Origin: Chloroflexota bacterium
GTDB lineage: Bacteria; Chloroflexota; Ktedonobacteria; Ktedonobacterales; Ktedonobacteraceae
NCBI GenBank assembly: GCA_005879655.1
Contig: VBJK01000069.1
Span: 1-25,714, forward strand
Length of the DNA: 25,714 bases
Reading direction: 5' to 3'
Shown: positions 25,164-25,714 of the stretch, piece by piece
Layout: every line of letters begins with the position of its first letter
Position numbering within the stretch: the stretch's first letter is position 1
Translations under genes and position numbers: made by a program
Notes under the pieces: generated by a model
Database searches by the model: none
What the model was told of the DNA's origin: nothing
Seen by the model: only the letters and a program-made list of their open reading frames with translations

Positions 25164-25714
25164 TTAAGTGGCCCTGGCCTCTACACAGACCGATCCATCC
25201 CTACAATGCACCCATACCTTTGCTGAAGCCTCCATAACGAACTCATCAGTAGTACTCTCTGTTTTATGACTATAAGAGATAGCTCGCTCGATAGACCATT
25301 CACGACCTTCCGTATACACTCTCACCGTTTCAGCCCAATCACTGACACCACAAATGAAATTATACAGATGACGCGCTTCCCACACTTCTGCATGAACGAC
25401 AAAGTCCTCTTGCACAGGAAATGTGTCATAGCTCGCTTTCGCCTCATCTTGTGGCAGGCGTGTTGCATCGCCCTCATAGAGCTTCCATACTGTCTGCGCA
25501 AGCAATGCTCCACCGCGTACGGCACATTGCGCTTCGAGCTGAGCATAGCTGATACCATCAGGCACCATCACACGTTCTTGAACCAAGATATCTCCACTAT
25601 CCATCCCCTCATCGATCAAGTGGATGGTCACGCCAGTACTTGTGTGTCCCTTGCGCAACGCCCAGAACAATGGTACAGGTCCACGATTGGCCGGTAACAG
25701 CGAAGGATGCACAT
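25164..25714 (-). CDS. Formyltransferase family protein (Fmt-like), 3' part; continues beyond the window
   Basis: The minus-strand gene enters from the right edge. The first visible residues, VHPSLLPANRGPVPLFWALR, are the formyl-transferase N-domain motif (xHPSLLPxxRG) that positions the catalytic His; GVTIHLIDEGMDSGDILVQE follows. A C-terminal domain with DFVVHAEVWEARHLYNFICG ends at 25164. Relatives transfer a formyl group from 10-formyl-tetrahydrofolate to Met-tRNA or to sugar amines. The folate-binding N-terminus is outside the window. The full-length C-terminus and long open frame suggest an intact gene. The exact substrate is uncertain: true Fmt usually has a more basic C-domain. Confidence 0.75.
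   Translation of the reverse strand, partial: VHPSLLPANRGPVPLFWALRKGHTSTGVTIHLIDEGMDSGDILVQERVMVPDGISYAQLEAQCAVRGGALLAQTVWKLYEGDATRLPQDEAKASYDTFPVQEDFVVHAEVWEARHLYNFICGVSDWAETVRVYTEGREWSIERAISYSHKTESTTDEFVMEASAKVWVHCRDGSVCVEARAT

Noticed and set aside
1..25714. tRNA, rRNA or tmRNA genes
   Set aside because: No cloverleaf or ribosomal sequence was recognised on reading either strand; a tRNA or rRNA covariance search was not possible here.

Overview
This window looks like an accessory, decaying stretch of a bacterial chromosome, most likely from the Chloroflexota class Ktedonobacteria. That assignment is an inference from overall protein style (phosphoketolase, ISL3-type transposase with an internal HTH, soluble PAS/GAF histidine kinases, TIR proteins with long N-terminal regions), not from a marker gene. 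Strong AAGGAG-type ribosome binding sites sit in front of most genes that look intact. About half of the recognisable genes are broken.

Layout. 1-4.2 kb: small soluble enzymes, mostly damaged: frameshifted FMN reductase, frameshifted amidase, DUF2277 protein coupled to a peptidase E stub, an intact DHFR/RibD-like protein, and a truncated VOC protein. 4.3-7.4 kb: a hypothetical gene, a TPR remnant, and an ISL3 transposase remnant into which a complete but frameshifted IS3-family element has inserted. The IS3 element has perfect 19-bp ends and a 4-bp target duplication. Its non-coding tail holds a full-consensus outward promoter followed by an array of AACGNT hexamers. 7.4-10.8 kb: two TIR-domain relics, an intact alpha/beta hydrolase, and two tyrosine-recombinase relics, probably a dead defence/mobility island. 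10.8-12.3 kb: no recognisable gene, but a dense field of short repeats, a diverged ~200-bp duplication and a small element with 19-bp inverted ends.

12.3-15 kb: on the minus strand, a membrane-anchored alpha/beta hydrolase, a small conserved-looking protein and a phosphoribosyltransferase ending at a hairpin. 15.5-17.2 kb: a composite scar made of an internally deleted phosphoketolase, a group II intron protein relic in opposite orientation and the 3' end of an Mg2+-type P-type ATPase. 17.3-20.9 kb: the best intact module, a 652-residue two-ferredoxin/GltD-like FAD oxidoreductase followed by two paralogous five-TM membrane proteins of unknown function, with structured repeats between them. 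21-24.7 kb: two minus-strand soluble sensor kinases (one frameshifted) with no response regulator in view. 24.8-25.7 kb: a STAS fragment and the 3' part of a formyltransferase gene that leaves the window.

The candidate new biology is (i) the oxidoreductase plus paired membrane-protein module and (ii) the promoter/hexamer array carried in the IS3 tail. Several frameshifts are single-base; either real gene decay or unpolished assembly could explain them, and read evidence would decide.
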